Shown: positions 52,935 through 62,455 of the stretch, in pieces
How the letters are laid out: each line of letters begins with the position of its first letter
Numbering within the stretch: position 1 is the stretch's first letter
NCBI RefSeq assembly: GCF_050434925.1
Contig: NZ_JBNDJK010000001.1
Coordinates: 1,550,001-1,614,000 of the forward strand
DNA length: 64,000 nt
Source of the DNA: Inquilinus ginsengisoli_B
Lineage (GTDB): Bacteria; Pseudomonadota; Alphaproteobacteria; DSM-16000; Inquilinaceae
Direction of reading: 5' to 3'
Translations under genes and position numbers: made by a program
The notes under the pieces: model-generated
Seen by the model: the letters and a program-made list of their open reading frames with translations, nothing else
The model's database searches: none
What the model was told of the DNA's origin: nothing

Positions 52935-54317
52935 ATGAATGGAAAGCGGCAGAAGACCCAGTGCGTACTGGCCCTCGAACCGATGGGCAGGGGTGAACCC
53001 CCGGTCAGCGGCCACGAAGGGGCCGAACCATCCGTGGCGAAGTCGGCACCCGAAAGCCCGGCCTGGACAGAACACCTCATGGAGACGGTGTGTAACCGGG
53101 AGAATCTGGAAACAGCGTGGAAACGCGTTCGAAGCAACAAAGGTAGTCTGGGCGTGGATGGGATGACCATCGACGATGCCAAGGACTACCTGCGTAAGCA
53201 TTGGCCAGACATCCGGTCCCAATTGCTTGAGGGAACCTACCAGCCGCAGCCGGTCAAGCGGGTCGAAATCCCCAAGCCGGACGGCGGGGTCAGAAAGCTC
53301 GGCGTGCCTTGCGTCGTCGACAGACTGATCCAGCAAGCCTTGCTGCAGGTTCTCCAGGAGCAGTGGGACCCGACGTTCTCCGAGCACAGCTACGGCTTCC
53401 GCCCGGGACGCTCCGCCCATCAGGCTGTAGCCCAAGCGCAACGCTACGTTGCCGAGGGCTACTGCTATGTGGTTGACATCGATCTCGAAAAATTCTTCGA
53501 CCGAGTCAATCACGACAACCTGATGGCGCGCGTTGCCGCGAGGGTGCACGATAAGCGTGTGCTCAAACTCATCCGCGCATTCCTCAATGCGGGGGTGATG
53601 GAGAACGGCCTGGTCCGTCCAGTGGACGAGGGGACCCCGCAAGGGGGCCCGCTCTCGCCCCTCCTAAGCAATCTCCTGCTCGACGACCTCGACAGGGAAC
53701 TGGCCCGAAGGGGGCTCCGCTTCTGCCGCTACGCGGACGACTGCAACATCTATGTCCGCAGCCGCCGCGCCGGCGAACGGGTCATGGCCTCCGTCAGCCG
53801 GTTCCTGACCAAGAAGCTACGGCTGAAGGTCAACGCGGCGAAGAGCGCGGTGGCGCGTCCGGAGGAGCGGAAGTTCCTTGGATTCAGCATCTCGAATGAC
53901 GGGGGCGAGCGGCGCATTGCGCCGAAGGCCCTCGACAAATTCGAGACGCTGATCCGGGACATGACACGCCGGACACGGGGCATCAGTCTGGCGCAGCTGA
54001 TCAAAGAGCTGAAGCCATACCTCATCGGATGGCGCGGCTACTTCGGCTTCTGCCAGACCCCCCGGGTGCTTACGAACTTGGAAGCGTGGATCCGCCGACG
54101 ACTGCGCTCGTATCTTTGGCGGCAATGGGGGAACGGGCACAACCGCTACAAAGAGCTGCGCCGTCGTGGCGTACCAAAGCTCCGTGCCGCGGTTGCCGCC
54201 GGTTCGCCGACGGGATTCTGGCGCATGTCAGGACACCCGGCGGTCCAACAGGCCCTGCGCAACCACCACATCGAGTCGCTCGGTCTCCCCCGCCTCTATG
54301 TCTCTGTCCAAGCTTAA
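52935..54317 (+). CDS. ltrA: Group II intron reverse transcriptase/maturase
   Basis: A 460-residue protein. RT motifs: SNKGSLGVDGMTIDDAKDY, HSYGFRPGRSAHQAV, VDIDLEKFFDRVNHD, QGGPLSPLLSNLLLDDLD, and the catalytic CRYADDCNIYVRS near residue 265. The maturase domain has ELKPYLIGWRGYFGFCQTPR, followed by the basic C terminus typical of this class; no HNH endonuclease. All catalytic residues are present, so it could be active. Unrelated in detail to the RT at 10466. Confidence 0.94.
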   Translation: MNGKRQKTQCVLALEPMGRGEPPVSGHEGAEPSVAKSAPESPAWTEHLMETVCNRENLETAWKRVRSNKGSLGVDGMTIDDAKDYLRKHWPDIRSQLLEGTYQPQPVKRVEIPKPDGGVRKLGVPCVVDRLIQQALLQVLQEQWDPTFSEHSYGFRPGRSAHQAVAQAQRYVAEGYCYVVDIDLEKFFDRVNHDNLMARVAARVHDKRVLKLIRAFLNAGVMENGLVRPVDEGTPQGGPLSPLLSNLLLDDLDRELARRGLRFCRYADDCNIYVRSRRAGERVMASVSRFLTKKLRLKVNAAKSAVARPEERKFLGFSISNDGGERRIAPKALDKFETLIRDMTRRTRGISLAQLIKELKPYLIGWRGYFGFCQTPRVLTNLEAWIRRRLRSYLWRQWGNGHNRYKELRRRGVPKLRAAVAAGSPTGFWRMSGHPAVQQALRNHHIESLGLPRLYVSVQA

Positions 54318-54324
54318 TCCGGTC

Positions 54325-54400
54325 GAACCGCCGTGGTACGTGACCCGTATGCCCGGTGGTGTGGGAGGGGCGGCGCCGTGAGGCGTCCCCCTATCCCGAT
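54325..54400 (+). ncRNA. Group II intron 2 domains V and VI
   Basis: Domain V begins GAACCGCCGTGG and closes CCCGGTGGT. Domain VI follows (GTGGGAGGGG...CCCCCTAT), with the branch-point A about 8 bases before the 3' end CCCGAT. It is ribozyme sequence. Confidence 0.85.
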
Positions 54401-55311
54401 CTATGGCGCGTCACAGCCCGCGCATCACAGTCCGGTGTCGACTCCATCGTTACACCTAAGCCGACATCCCATCGCGTGCCGAAGCGCGATGTCGCTGCCG
54501 AGGCTATCCTTGCACTCCGGCTCCGACGCGCCTTGGGTCAGAGCCGATGAGAACAGAGCCGCAGGAAATGCTGCGATCGATCGAGGCCGGCCATGTCCGA
54601 TCGGAGGGTCGAGTCCGATGGCAGGTCTCGGGGATCATCATCGGGTTGGGCTGGGCCGGAAGGACCGGATGTCGCAGGTGCGGGCAATGTCCGGTGTCGC
54701 TGCGGCGACAACGCGGTGACCGCATATGTTTAGGGCTTCGGATGCCGGCCCTTGCGCGGGAGATGAGGCCGGGAGCGGGGCCGGCGTTCCGAAGCCTTCA
54801 GAGGGGCTGCGACGCCACCGGTGGCGGTGACCGCACCCAGACGCCGGTACTCGCGGCCTCGATGCGCGGATGCGGATCCTCTCCGGGCCGGGGTGGCACC
54901 GACCGTGCACCCGTGCGCCGATCTGCCGGATTTACCTAAATTGTTATGATTCCCGCTTGACGGCGTGCGGAGGTTGAGTCTTACCTTACTCAATGTTGTT
55001 GTGAGTGGACCGCCAATAAAAGAGCCACAACTGACGAATAACGATCAGCAGTCGATTAGCAGATTAGCAACTTGTCGCCGCGCGAGAGGCGTGTATTGTC
55101 CGACCTTTGTCTAGGCCGCCGTTGAAAATGTGATCTTGGGTGTGCGCGGCCAGATGCAATGCGAATGCTTGTGATAATTATCATCACCGAACAGATATCG
55201 TCGTACCATTCATTGTTTTATTTCGCATACCTTCTTCCATTTTACGGAAATGCCGTAAGTTCGATTGAGCGACTTGCTGAGGCGGACCTTCAGCCAGAAC
55301 AGGAGAGGCTA
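54401..55311. other. Gene-poor stretch with AT-rich right part
   Basis: About 910 bases with no credible gene. It holds one large inverted repeat (listed separately). From about 54940 the sequence becomes AT-rich and probably carries the promoter of the LuxR gene at 55312. Confidence 0.5.
54733..54797. repeat. Long imperfect inverted repeat
   Basis: Left arm 54733-54751 (GGGCTTCGGATGCCGGCCC) and right arm 54777-54797 (GGGGCCGGCGTTCCGAAGCCT) pair over 18 or more bases with one bulge around a 25-base loop. No gene is adjacent on the left, so it may be a terminator, a small-RNA fold or a mobile-element end. Confidence 0.6.
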
Positions 55312-56124
55312 ATGCTTGCGTACAAACAAAAAGCTCACAATCTCAACAGATCTGCCGCTATTGCGGAGTGGACGCCGCCATACGAGGCGGAAACCAAGTG
55401 CGCTCTTGCACCAACCGACGAATCGAGCACCCAGGCCGTCGCGAAGGATGGTCCCGACACCTCATTGATTGCGATCGTCGATCGCCGTGCTCTTGGCAGG
55501 GAGGTACTCACGACCGCCCTTGCGACAGCAAATGGGGGCTTCAACAGCCGGACATACGCCGAAATCGGCGAATGGCTGATCGACGAAAACCGGCACAGCA
55601 CATCGGCAATCCTGCTCGGGATCGGTGGAATCGGCAGCGACAATCCGGATCTGGCTGCAGACCTGCGATGCCTGGCGCGGGAGTATCCACAGATCCCTGT
55701 GCTCGTGATGGGCGATATCGAGGATCCTTATCAGATCATCGAATTCCTGTCCCATGGCGTGCGTGGCTGCATCCCGACCACCGCCAGCCTCGGCGTCGCG
55801 ATCGGAGCACTGTCGTTGGCGATCGCCGGCGGCGTGTTCGTGCCGGCCAGCGCGCTCCTCGACACGAGCGGCGCACCGCGGCAGCTTCCGCCGGATGCCA
55901 GGAGCGTGTTCGGTCTGACCGCGCGGCAGGCGGCGATCGCCGACGGCATCTGCCGTGGGAAACCGAACAAGGTCATCGCCTATGAGCTGAACCTCTCCGA
56001 AAGCACGGTAAAGGTGCACATCCGCGGCATTATGAAGAAGCTGCAGGCTCGGAACCGGACCGAGGTGGCGTTCAGGCTGCACGCAACCAAGGCGGGCCCG
56101 AGGTGGCCCATGGCGCCTTGTTAG
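55312..56124 (+). CDS. LuxR/NarL-type regulator with degenerate receiver
   Basis: A 270-residue protein. ATG 55312 follows AGGAGAGG, which decides the start. The N-terminal ~45 residues are disordered; residues ~50-170 resemble a receiver fold (TSLIAIVDRRALGREVLTT, PVLVMGDIEDP, GVRGCIPTTASLG), but the usual acidic pair is DR and the phospho-acceptor Asp is replaced (AILLGIGG). The C-terminal helix-turn-helix is complete (FGLTARQAAIADGICRGKP, LNLSESTVKVHIRGIMKKL). Such pseudo-receivers act without phosphorylation. Its neighbour is a GDP-fucose synthase, so it may control capsule or exopolysaccharide genes. Confidence 0.88.
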   Translation: MLAYKQKAHNLNRSAAIAEWTPPYEAETKCALAPTDESSTQAVAKDGPDTSLIAIVDRRALGREVLTTALATANGGFNSRTYAEIGEWLIDENRHSTSAILLGIGGIGSDNPDLAADLRCLAREYPQIPVLVMGDIEDPYQIIEFLSHGVRGCIPTTASLGVAIGALSLAIAGGVFVPASALLDTSGAPRQLPPDARSVFGLTARQAAIADGICRGKPNKVIAYELNLSESTVKVHIRGIMKKLQARNRTEVAFRLHATKAGPRWPMAPC

Positions 56125-56522
56125 CCGTTCCAAACCAGCGCTGAGCACCCGGTCGCGTACCAGACCGAACGAGACGCGCCATGGCGCGCAGGCCGCTCGC
56201 TGCCTCCCCACTCGACATCGCAATGTCGAAACCGAAGGCAGGGCACGGTTGGAGGCGAGCCTTGCGCTCGGCTGGCCAGACCCAGGACAGCCGTCGACAT
56301 TTCTTGGAATGGATGACGGGACGGCGGCGTCCTAGCTCCCGTCGCTGGATGCCTCAGCCTCGCTTCGGCGGGATTCTTTTTGAGGCGCGGGCGCCAGTCA
56401 CCGGCGGCAAGTGTCGTCGGGTGCTGGCGCGCCTCGCCGCCGGCCCGATCCCGTGCTCGAGATCAGGTCCGCTGATCGAGGTCAGCGGCAAAAGACGAGA
56501 GTGCCCGACCGGCCGTCGCCTG

Positions 56523-57590
56523 TCAGGTTGGCCGTTCGGACATGAGCCCAACCTGCCCGTGCGACGGCTGCCTTTCGTGGACGCCGACAGGCAACAGGAT
56601 CTGGTCTCTCGACGTCGTCATGGATTCGGCGCGTGCCGCCTCAACCGCGAGCCAATGCTCGAATGTCGCCTGGATGCCCTCGGCGAGGCCGATCGTTGGG
56701 GACCAGCCGAGGGACGTTATCTTGCTCACGTCGAGGAGCTTCCGTGGTGTGCCGTCTGGTCGGCTGCTATCGAAGCTGAAGCCGCCCTCATATCCCACGA
56801 TCTCGGCAATGAGCGCGGCCAGCTCGACGATCGTGATGTCGGATCCGGCGCCGATGTTGATCGGAGTCGGCTGATCGTAGCGCTGCATCACCGCCACGCA
56901 TCCGTCGGCGACATCGTTGACATGGAGGAACTCGCGCCGCGGTCGGCCCGAGCCCCAAAGCGTGACAACAGGCTGGCCTTGTCGCTTCGCCTCATAGATC
57001 CGGCGGATCAGCGCCGGCAGCACATGCGACGTCTCCAGATCGAAATTGTCGTTCGGGCCATAGAGGTTGGTCGGCATCACCGAGACGAAGCGGCAGCCAT
57101 ATTGGCGCGCATAGGTCTCGACGAGCTTCACGCCACCGATCTTCGCGATCGCATAGCCTTCGTTGGTCTTCTCCAGCGGGCCGGTGAGCAGCGCGTCCTC
57201 GCAGATCGGCTGGACGGCGTCGCGAGGATAGATGCAGCTCGAGCCGAAATAGAGCAGCTTCTCGACCCCGGTCCGGTACGCCCCATGGATCACATTCGCG
57301 GTGATCATCAGATTCTCGTACAGGAAGTCCGCGGGATAGGTCGCGTTCGCGACGATCCCGCCGACCCGCGCCGCTGCCGCGAACACGATCTCAGGCCGCT
57401 CCCGTTCCATCCAGGCCTGCGTGGCGGCCTGACAGGTCAGGTCCACTGCCGACCGGTCGGCCAGCAGGAGCTCGCAACCCTCCCGGGCGAGCCGTCGCAC
57501 CAAGGCCGAGCCCACCATGCCGCTGTGACCAGTGACCCAGACGCGTTTGCCGCGCAGCTCCATCTGCTGGCCGGCCGCCGTGCTCGACAT
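56523..57590 (-). CDS. fcl: GDP-L-fucose synthase
   Basis: A 355-residue extended SDR: VWVTGHSGMVGSALVRRL (NADP site), FAAAARVGGIVANATYP, FGSSCIYPRDA, catalytic YAIAKIGGVKLVE, NLYGPNDNFDLETSHVLPA, and GRPRREFLHVNDVADG. It makes GDP-L-fucose from GDP-4-keto-6-deoxymannose for surface polysaccharide. The C terminus has about 30 residues beyond the usual end (after FEHWLAVEAA). ATG 57590 has GGGAGAG upstream. No gmd or glycosyltransferase gene is within reach. A broken copy is at 62930. Bases 56125-56522 hold no gene. Confidence 0.92.
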   Translation of the reverse strand: MSSTAAGQQMELRGKRVWVTGHSGMVGSALVRRLAREGCELLLADRSAVDLTCQAATQAWMERERPEIVFAAAARVGGIVANATYPADFLYENLMITANVIHGAYRTGVEKLLYFGSSCIYPRDAVQPICEDALLTGPLEKTNEGYAIAKIGGVKLVETYARQYGCRFVSVMPTNLYGPNDNFDLETSHVLPALIRRIYEAKRQGQPVVTLWGSGRPRREFLHVNDVADGCVAVMQRYDQPTPINIGAGSDITIVELAALIAEIVGYEGGFSFDSSRPDGTPRKLLDVSKITSLGWSPTIGLAEGIQATFEHWLAVEAARAESMTTSRDQILLPVGVHERQPSHGQVGLMSERPT

Positions 57591-57659
57591 TCCATCGCTC
57601 TCCCTGTGCATGTATTTGAGAATGAGAATTAAGATATCGTCACACATTTTCTTGCTCAT

Positions 57660-58241
57660 TTATTTTAGCTTTCTCGATCGGCGCCGACACCACATGCAAA
57701 AGGCGATGTGATACCCCCTGTGACACGGATGCGCCTGCAGCATTCGATTAGATCGACCTGGCGATGCCATGAGACGATGATGGTGGGCCGACTGCCCGGA
57801 GAATGCGCCCTCGCGGATTGCACCTTCCAACCGGGATGACGAGCAAAACGATCTGCTCGGGGTCTCTTATGCCGCGGCCGAATAGCGTGGCGACGCGAGA
57901 CCCGCAGATAGTCCCGGCGACTCGACAGCCGACCCACACGGGCGATCGGTTTGGCTGGCGACGCTTGATCGCGCTAGCTCCGCACCCGTCGCATCGAGCT
58001 GAATCCTCCAGCGAAGGGGCTTCCTATCCCTCAGTTCAACCATCGCCAAGTCACCAACATCGAACCGTGCCCTTGCACTCTTCACCGTCGGTTGCGTGCC
58101 ATCACCAAAGCCATTCTCACATGCTGGCGACGGGCCGTCCGGGCGGCAGCGGAGCGCGGCATCGCTGAGACTAGAGCGCGCCGAGCGCCAGGAAGATGCA
58201 ATGGGCAATTGACTCTGGGAGCAGATGCCGGTTCTAAGCCA
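57660..58241. other. Gap with no supported gene
   Basis: About 580 bases between fcl and DUF2934. Immediately upstream of fcl (57600-57720) the sequence is AT-rich and may hold its promoter. No coherent protein, RNA gene or repeat seen. Confidence 0.45.
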
Positions 58242-58541
58242 TCAGCGTCGAGACTGGAAACGGCAGAGGCAAGTCTCGCGCGAACGGGGCAGCGCGTTCG
58301 CCTCCACGAGAGTACCGCGCCGGAGACGATTGCTACCGCGCCTCTTTCGAACGCTTTTTGGCGGGACAATCCCGCCAGGACCGACGTCATTGGGCGGTGT
58401 CTCGCCGCCCGCGACATCCTCGGCCTCGATTTCCGCCTCCGCTTGACGCCACTGCTCCTGTTCACGGCCCTCTGGCCGGCCTTCCCGCTGCCAGATGATG
58501 TAGGCCCTCTGCCGGATCCGTTCCGAACGATCCTCGATCAT
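58242..58541 (-). CDS. DUF2934 protein, copy 2
   Basis: A 99-residue protein. ATG 58541 follows GGAGGAAGAC. The DUF2934 core MIEDRSERIRQRAYIIWQRE and an acidic helix (RQAEAEIEAED) are followed by a longer basic tail than in copy 1 (KSVRKRRGSN and beyond). The upstream bases resemble those before copy 1 (AATGTG.AAGGCGAACC), so the promoter region was duplicated too. The tail beyond RRGSN may be out-of-frame extension. Confidence 0.75.
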   Translation of the reverse strand: MIEDRSERIRQRAYIIWQREGRPEGREQEQWRQAEAEIEAEDVAGGETPPNDVGPGGIVPPKSVRKRRGSNRLRRGTLVEANALPRSRETCLCRFQSRR

Positions 58542-58659
58542 GTCTTCCTCCAATGTGCAAGGCGAACCGACAGAACAGATATAGGCGGATTCCCTGTGGT
58601 TTCTGGTGTCGCTCCTGCAAACGACCCCTGTTGAGCAGGCGAGCTAGTCCGATCGCGCT

Positions 58660-59526
58660 TCATCCCATAAGTGCCACGGAAGTCAGGATCGGGGCCAGGA
58701 AGGCATTCAGATTGGTCCGGCCATCCTGCAGACCGGTAAATATGAAGGCTCGATATTTATTAAACTGTGACCAATCCGCATGAAGATTAAGTTCTTTCGA
58801 TTGAAAGTTCATTTCCTTCAATAGTCGAATTGTTTTTGGATTTTCACCATAAAAAATAATCTTGATATTTCGGTCGCCAATCTGAAAGGACGTTCTGATG
58901 TTCCCAAGAACCCTTGCCATTGTATTATCCGTAAACGGACTAAAGAAGAAGACAACAAGAGGCACGTCGGGTATTGGGTACTCCGCTCCATCCATATGGA
59001 CGGACTCTATGCGGGCGCTCCGGCGGCTATCTTGAAGCCAGAGCTCAATATTCCTTTTGGCTGTTTCATGAAGCTCTTCGGCAAATTCCACGCCAACAAC
59101 ATTCCTAAATCCATAGCTCGATGCAAGCAGCAGAACACGGCCTTTTCCAGACCCGAAGTCTATAAAATCGAACTCACCGCAATTAATATCTAGATCATCC
59201 ATAATCTGCGCAAATATCTTGGGCGACATTGGTTCATACCAAATTCCCTCTTGGATGCTCCCTCTTTCGATCGTCATTTGGGTGAGGGAAATATGGCCTG
59301 ACGTATCCGTACCAAACATTCGATCAAAGCGACCATCAAGATGGTCATGAATTCTTTGAAGGCACGCATCAATTGAGTTGAATAGGCGTTGACAGCCGGG
59401 CAACCCGCAACTATAGCGGCTCAAGGCCATGTTGACACGTTTAGCGGTGCCGAGAGGGCCGTGTCTCCATAGTGCATTCAGAAAACTAACTCCAATCCCG
59501 CGTTTTTTTTCAGCTCCGGATTCCAT
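58660..59526 (-). CDS. Class I SAM-dependent methyltransferase
   Basis: A 288-residue protein. The SAM-binding motif is FIDFGSGKGRVLLLASSYG near residue 120, followed by VVGVEFAEELHETAKRN and a VVFFFSPFTDN motif. The helical N terminus has paired cysteines (SCGLPGCQ). It resembles DOT1-like or histone-methylation-type domains in bacteria that methylate unknown substrates. The gene looks lower in GC than its neighbours and, like the one at 26595, was probably acquired with surface-polysaccharide genes. Start ATG 59526 is the first in frame. Confidence 0.8.
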   Translation of the reverse strand: MESGAEKKRGIGVSFLNALWRHGPLGTAKRVNMALSRYSCGLPGCQRLFNSIDACLQRIHDHLDGRFDRMFGTDTSGHISLTQMTIERGSIQEGIWYEPMSPKIFAQIMDDLDINCGEFDFIDFGSGKGRVLLLASSYGFRNVVGVEFAEELHETAKRNIELWLQDSRRSARIESVHMDGAEYPIPDVPLVVFFFSPFTDNTMARVLGNIRTSFQIGDRNIKIIFYGENPKTIRLLKEMNFQSKELNLHADWSQFNKYRAFIFTGLQDGRTNLNAFLAPILTSVALMG

Positions 59527-59644
59527 TGATCAGTCTCCGGCCGAATCTCCACCTGATCAGCGGACAGTCACCCTAGCGGCCTCTAAGGCTATCCGCGAGA
59601 GGCGTAGCGATTGCCATCGCTCCAGGCTGTGCCGGTTGCCAGTC

Positions 59645-60826
59645 TCAGTTCCAGAGAGTCGACTGCACGGCAGTGCGTAGCGCTTCCAGAAGCTCTGCCG
59701 ACGGCCGCCCCGTCACGGGCAACCCCCGGCTTTCCTGAAATGCAGCGATGGCGGTGCTGGTTTTGCGTCGCATCCAACCATTAGCGCGGCCAACATCAAA
59801 GTTCAGCTGTCCGAGCAGCTGTTGAATTTCTTTGATCTGGGCAGCGGTCGTTGTCGGCTCGGCAGTCGCCGCCGGGGGTTGAGGAGCCACGACAGGTACC
59901 CCCGTTTCGGGCGTCGCGATCCGTGTCTCCGGACTATCGAGGAGCGGCTCCGGGCGAGTTGCACTCGCCGTACTCTGTGTCGGGACGACAACAGGGGTAT
60001 CCGGTGACAGGATGATGAAACCGGCGAATGGCGTACCGGGCGGGCGGGCATGCGCGGTCACCTGCAGCCGTTCCAATGCGGCCTTGGCCTCAGCATAGCC
60101 GGCATCAGCTGCGACCCGATACCAGTCGGCGGCGGCGCGCCGGTCGAGCGCACCGAGGTCGCCATCCTCGTAGAGCTTGCCTATGTTGTAGGCGCCACGC
60201 GGATTGCCGCTGGCGTTCGCCCGGCGGAACCAGTTCAACGCCTCTCGCGGGTCGCGCACGACGCCGGAGCCTCTGGAATAGGCGAGCCCTAAAGCATTTT
60301 GTGCCTCCGCGTGGCCGGCATCTGCCGCCTCACGAAAGTGCGCTGCTGCTCCTGCCGGGTCGCGCGGCACACCCAGCCCCAGCTCCAACAGCACGCCAAG
60401 ATCATAGCTGGCGATGATAAACCCTCGGTCGGCGGCGCGACGATACCAGTAGGCGGCGCTCTCATAATTTTGAGGTACCTCCCTGCCCAGAGCAAAGAAA
60501 GTGCCGAGAAGATGCTCGGCGTCAGCTCGTCCGGCAATGGCATCGCGCGTTATGGCCTGCAACTCAGGTGAGACGTCGTCCCGAATTAGCGCCTGGCCCA
60601 CCGAATTGTCCGCCGGAGCGACTATGGCACCGCCCTCCAGCTGGACCTCCTCAGTCACCGAGAAGGACGCCGCCTCGCCTCGCCTCGCGGTCACCCCTTC
60701 CGCGGCGCACCAGCCACTGCCCGTGAAGAAAAGCAGCATGGCGACCACTCCGCCGGAGGCTGCCTTGCGAGCGATGGTCGACCTATGCCCGCACCGAGCG
60801 ACGCTGTATTGGCAGTTGACCTTCAT
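59645..60826 (-). CDS. Exported Sel1-repeat protein with peptidoglycan-binding domain
   Basis: A 393-residue protein. A signal-type segment (GGVVAMLLFFTGSGWCAAEG) is at residues 25-44. About four Sel1 (SLR/TPR-like) repeats cover residues 95-255 (YESAAYWYRRAADRGF, PAGAAAHFREAADAGHAEA, PREALNWFRRANASGNPRG). A Pro/Thr-rich linker follows, and residues ~335-390 form a PG_binding_1 domain (IKEIQQLLGQLNFDVG, KTSTAIAAFQESRGLPVTG). It likely scaffolds proteins at the cell wall, as seen for exopolysaccharide or cell-cycle factors (ExoR- or PodJ-like layouts). Confidence 0.85.
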   Translation of the reverse strand: MKVNCQYSVARCGHRSTIARKAASGGVVAMLLFFTGSGWCAAEGVTARRGEAASFSVTEEVQLEGGAIVAPADNSVGQALIRDDVSPELQAITRDAIAGRADAEHLLGTFFALGREVPQNYESAAYWYRRAADRGFIIASYDLGVLLELGLGVPRDPAGAAAHFREAADAGHAEAQNALGLAYSRGSGVVRDPREALNWFRRANASGNPRGAYNIGKLYEDGDLGALDRRAAADWYRVAADAGYAEAKAALERLQVTAHARPPGTPFAGFIILSPDTPVVVPTQSTASATRPEPLLDSPETRIATPETGVPVVAPQPPAATAEPTTTAAQIKEIQQLLGQLNFDVGRANGWMRRKTSTAIAAFQESRGLPVTGRPSAELLEALRTAVQSTLWN

Positions 60827-61490
60827 GAGCGTTCACCCGAACTTGGCGTGCGTCATGCGTGACTGGCGCGGCCGAGCCGAAAGTTGTCGCCAGCGCGAGG
60901 CGATCGATGGGTAGCGAAATCGCTCTATCTCGGCGGTCCCGGGCGAAGCGATGGGTTTGGCTGACAGCGCTGCCCGATTGAAGACGTTAGAATGAAGCTT
61001 CTTCGAGCATCGCTGGCTCGCACGCCGCTCTCACCTGCTCTCGACGAGCGCGCACTAGATCCTGCGCCCCGATGTCTACGCGCCGCCGCCAGGTTCGCGA
61101 AACTCGCAAACCATGGCCAGCTTCCGAGCTCGGGGCACCTCTGCCTCGTCGACGGAACAGCCGCCCAAATTCATGGCCTGAAGCGCCGGTGCCGAGCCTT
61201 GCAACACGACAACCCAGCATGAATTGAAATTTTGCCTCGCTCGACTTGAGATTGCCTAGACATAAATAAATAACCACAAATTGGATGTCAAGTCCAAGGC
61301 CGAATCCGCATTTCATTTACTTCATTTGCATGAGCTAGATACCCTTTTTGGAGCATGCCCGAAAGGGGTATGGATGCACACAAAGCCGTTTTGGGGTGAC
61401 GACATAGAACGGGCAGAAAACCACGCTAGGGGACAAACCGAGAACGCCCCTGCGCTTGCACGTTCAGAACTGTGTCAGATCTTCAGCAGG
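60827..61490. other. Gap with no supported gene
   Basis: About 660 bases. At 61393-61416 it holds a sequence shared with 18434-18457 (GGGGTGACGACATAGAA then GGGCAG), where it borders an IS5 remnant. A locally AT-rich patch occurs at 61255-61340. No gene supported. Confidence 0.4.
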
Positions 61491-61494
61491 ATGC

Positions 61495-62270
61495 TTTGCC
61501 CCGGTCCCGAAACCAGCGCACGAGCTGGCCTCACGGGACACGTCGACCACGTCGCAGCCAGCCCGCTCGCCAAGGTGAGCACCTCGTGCTCCTGCCGGTC
61601 GCAGGACCGCTCCCGGGCCGCTATGTCTGCCTGTCGGTGACCGACACCGGAGAGGGCATGGACCCGGAGACGCTGGCCCGGGCGACGGAACCGTTCTTCA
61701 CCACCAAAGGCGTCGGCAAGTGGACGGGGCTCGGCCTGTCGACGGTGCATGGGCTGATGGAGCAGTCCCACGGCCGGATGGTGCTGGCCAGTCGGAAGGG
61801 GATCGGCACAACGATCGAGCTGTGGCTGCCGGTGGCATCCGCCGAGGCCGAGCTGCCGCCGCCGGCGGACGAGGCCGCGGCCCCGGACGCGACGGAGGCA
61901 CTGGGCCGGCTGCACATCATGGCGGTCGACGATGACGGCCTGGTGCTGATGAACACGATCGCGATGTTGGAGGAGCTGGGCCATGCCGCCGTCGGCGCGA
62001 CCGCGGCCGACCAGCGCTCGATGCGCTCCGCCGCGACGCCGCGGACCTGGTGATCCCCGACCATGCCATGCCGCGGATGACCGGTGCCGAGCTGGCCGAC
62101 CCGATCGCGGCGGAATGGCCGGGGCTGCCGGTGATCCTGGCCACCGGCTATGCCGAGCTGCCGATGGGGGTCGGGCGAACCTGCCGAAGCTCGCCAAACC
62201 CTTCTCGCTGGAGGAGTTGGAGATGGCGATCCGGTCCGTACCTCCGCCAAGGGAGGGGAGGTCAGTCTGT
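61495..62270 (+). pseudogene. Hybrid histidine kinase fragment (HATPase plus receiver), frameshifted
   Basis: The first frame has the ATP-binding end of a kinase: SVTDTGEGMDPETLARATEP, FFTTKGVGKWTGLGLSTVHG, then a linker and the start of a receiver (IMAVDDDGLVLMNTIAML). A shift near 62040 gives DLVIPDHAMPRMTGAELADP (phospho-acceptor in a PD motif) and VILATGYAELP. A second shift near 62175 gives NLPKLAKPFSLEELEMAIRS. The sensor, H-box and N-box are missing. Confidence 0.85.
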
Positions 62271-62455
62271 AAATCCGCGAGGAGTCCCGACGCCGGTCGG
62301 CACGGCAAGTGCCGGATTTCGCGCGACATTGAGGAGTCACGACCTGGAGCCGATTCACACTCGACGATGGGCACCCGGAGGCTCCGTCGTGCGACCTGGG
62401 CCCGGCATCCTCCAATTGGGGGATCGTTCGCCCGCCACGCCACGATAGTTCGTTT

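Larger units (their letters stand above)
52461..54400 (+). mobile_element. Group II intron 2
   Basis: The element begins GTGTGCCCAGCATG (canonical GUGYG) and ends CTATCCCGAT (AY). It has the GGGGGTGCAAGTCCCC-type hairpin near the 5' end, an RT ORF in domain IV, and domains V and VI after it. Sequence and 5' end differ from intron 1, so it belongs to a different class (bacterial class C/D-like). It lies 106 bases beyond the integrase fragment. I could not identify what, if anything, it interrupts. Confidence 0.85.

Noticed and set aside
56181..57632. A 483-codon plus-strand frame opposite fcl.
   Set aside because: Antisense shadow of a gene with complete SDR motifs.
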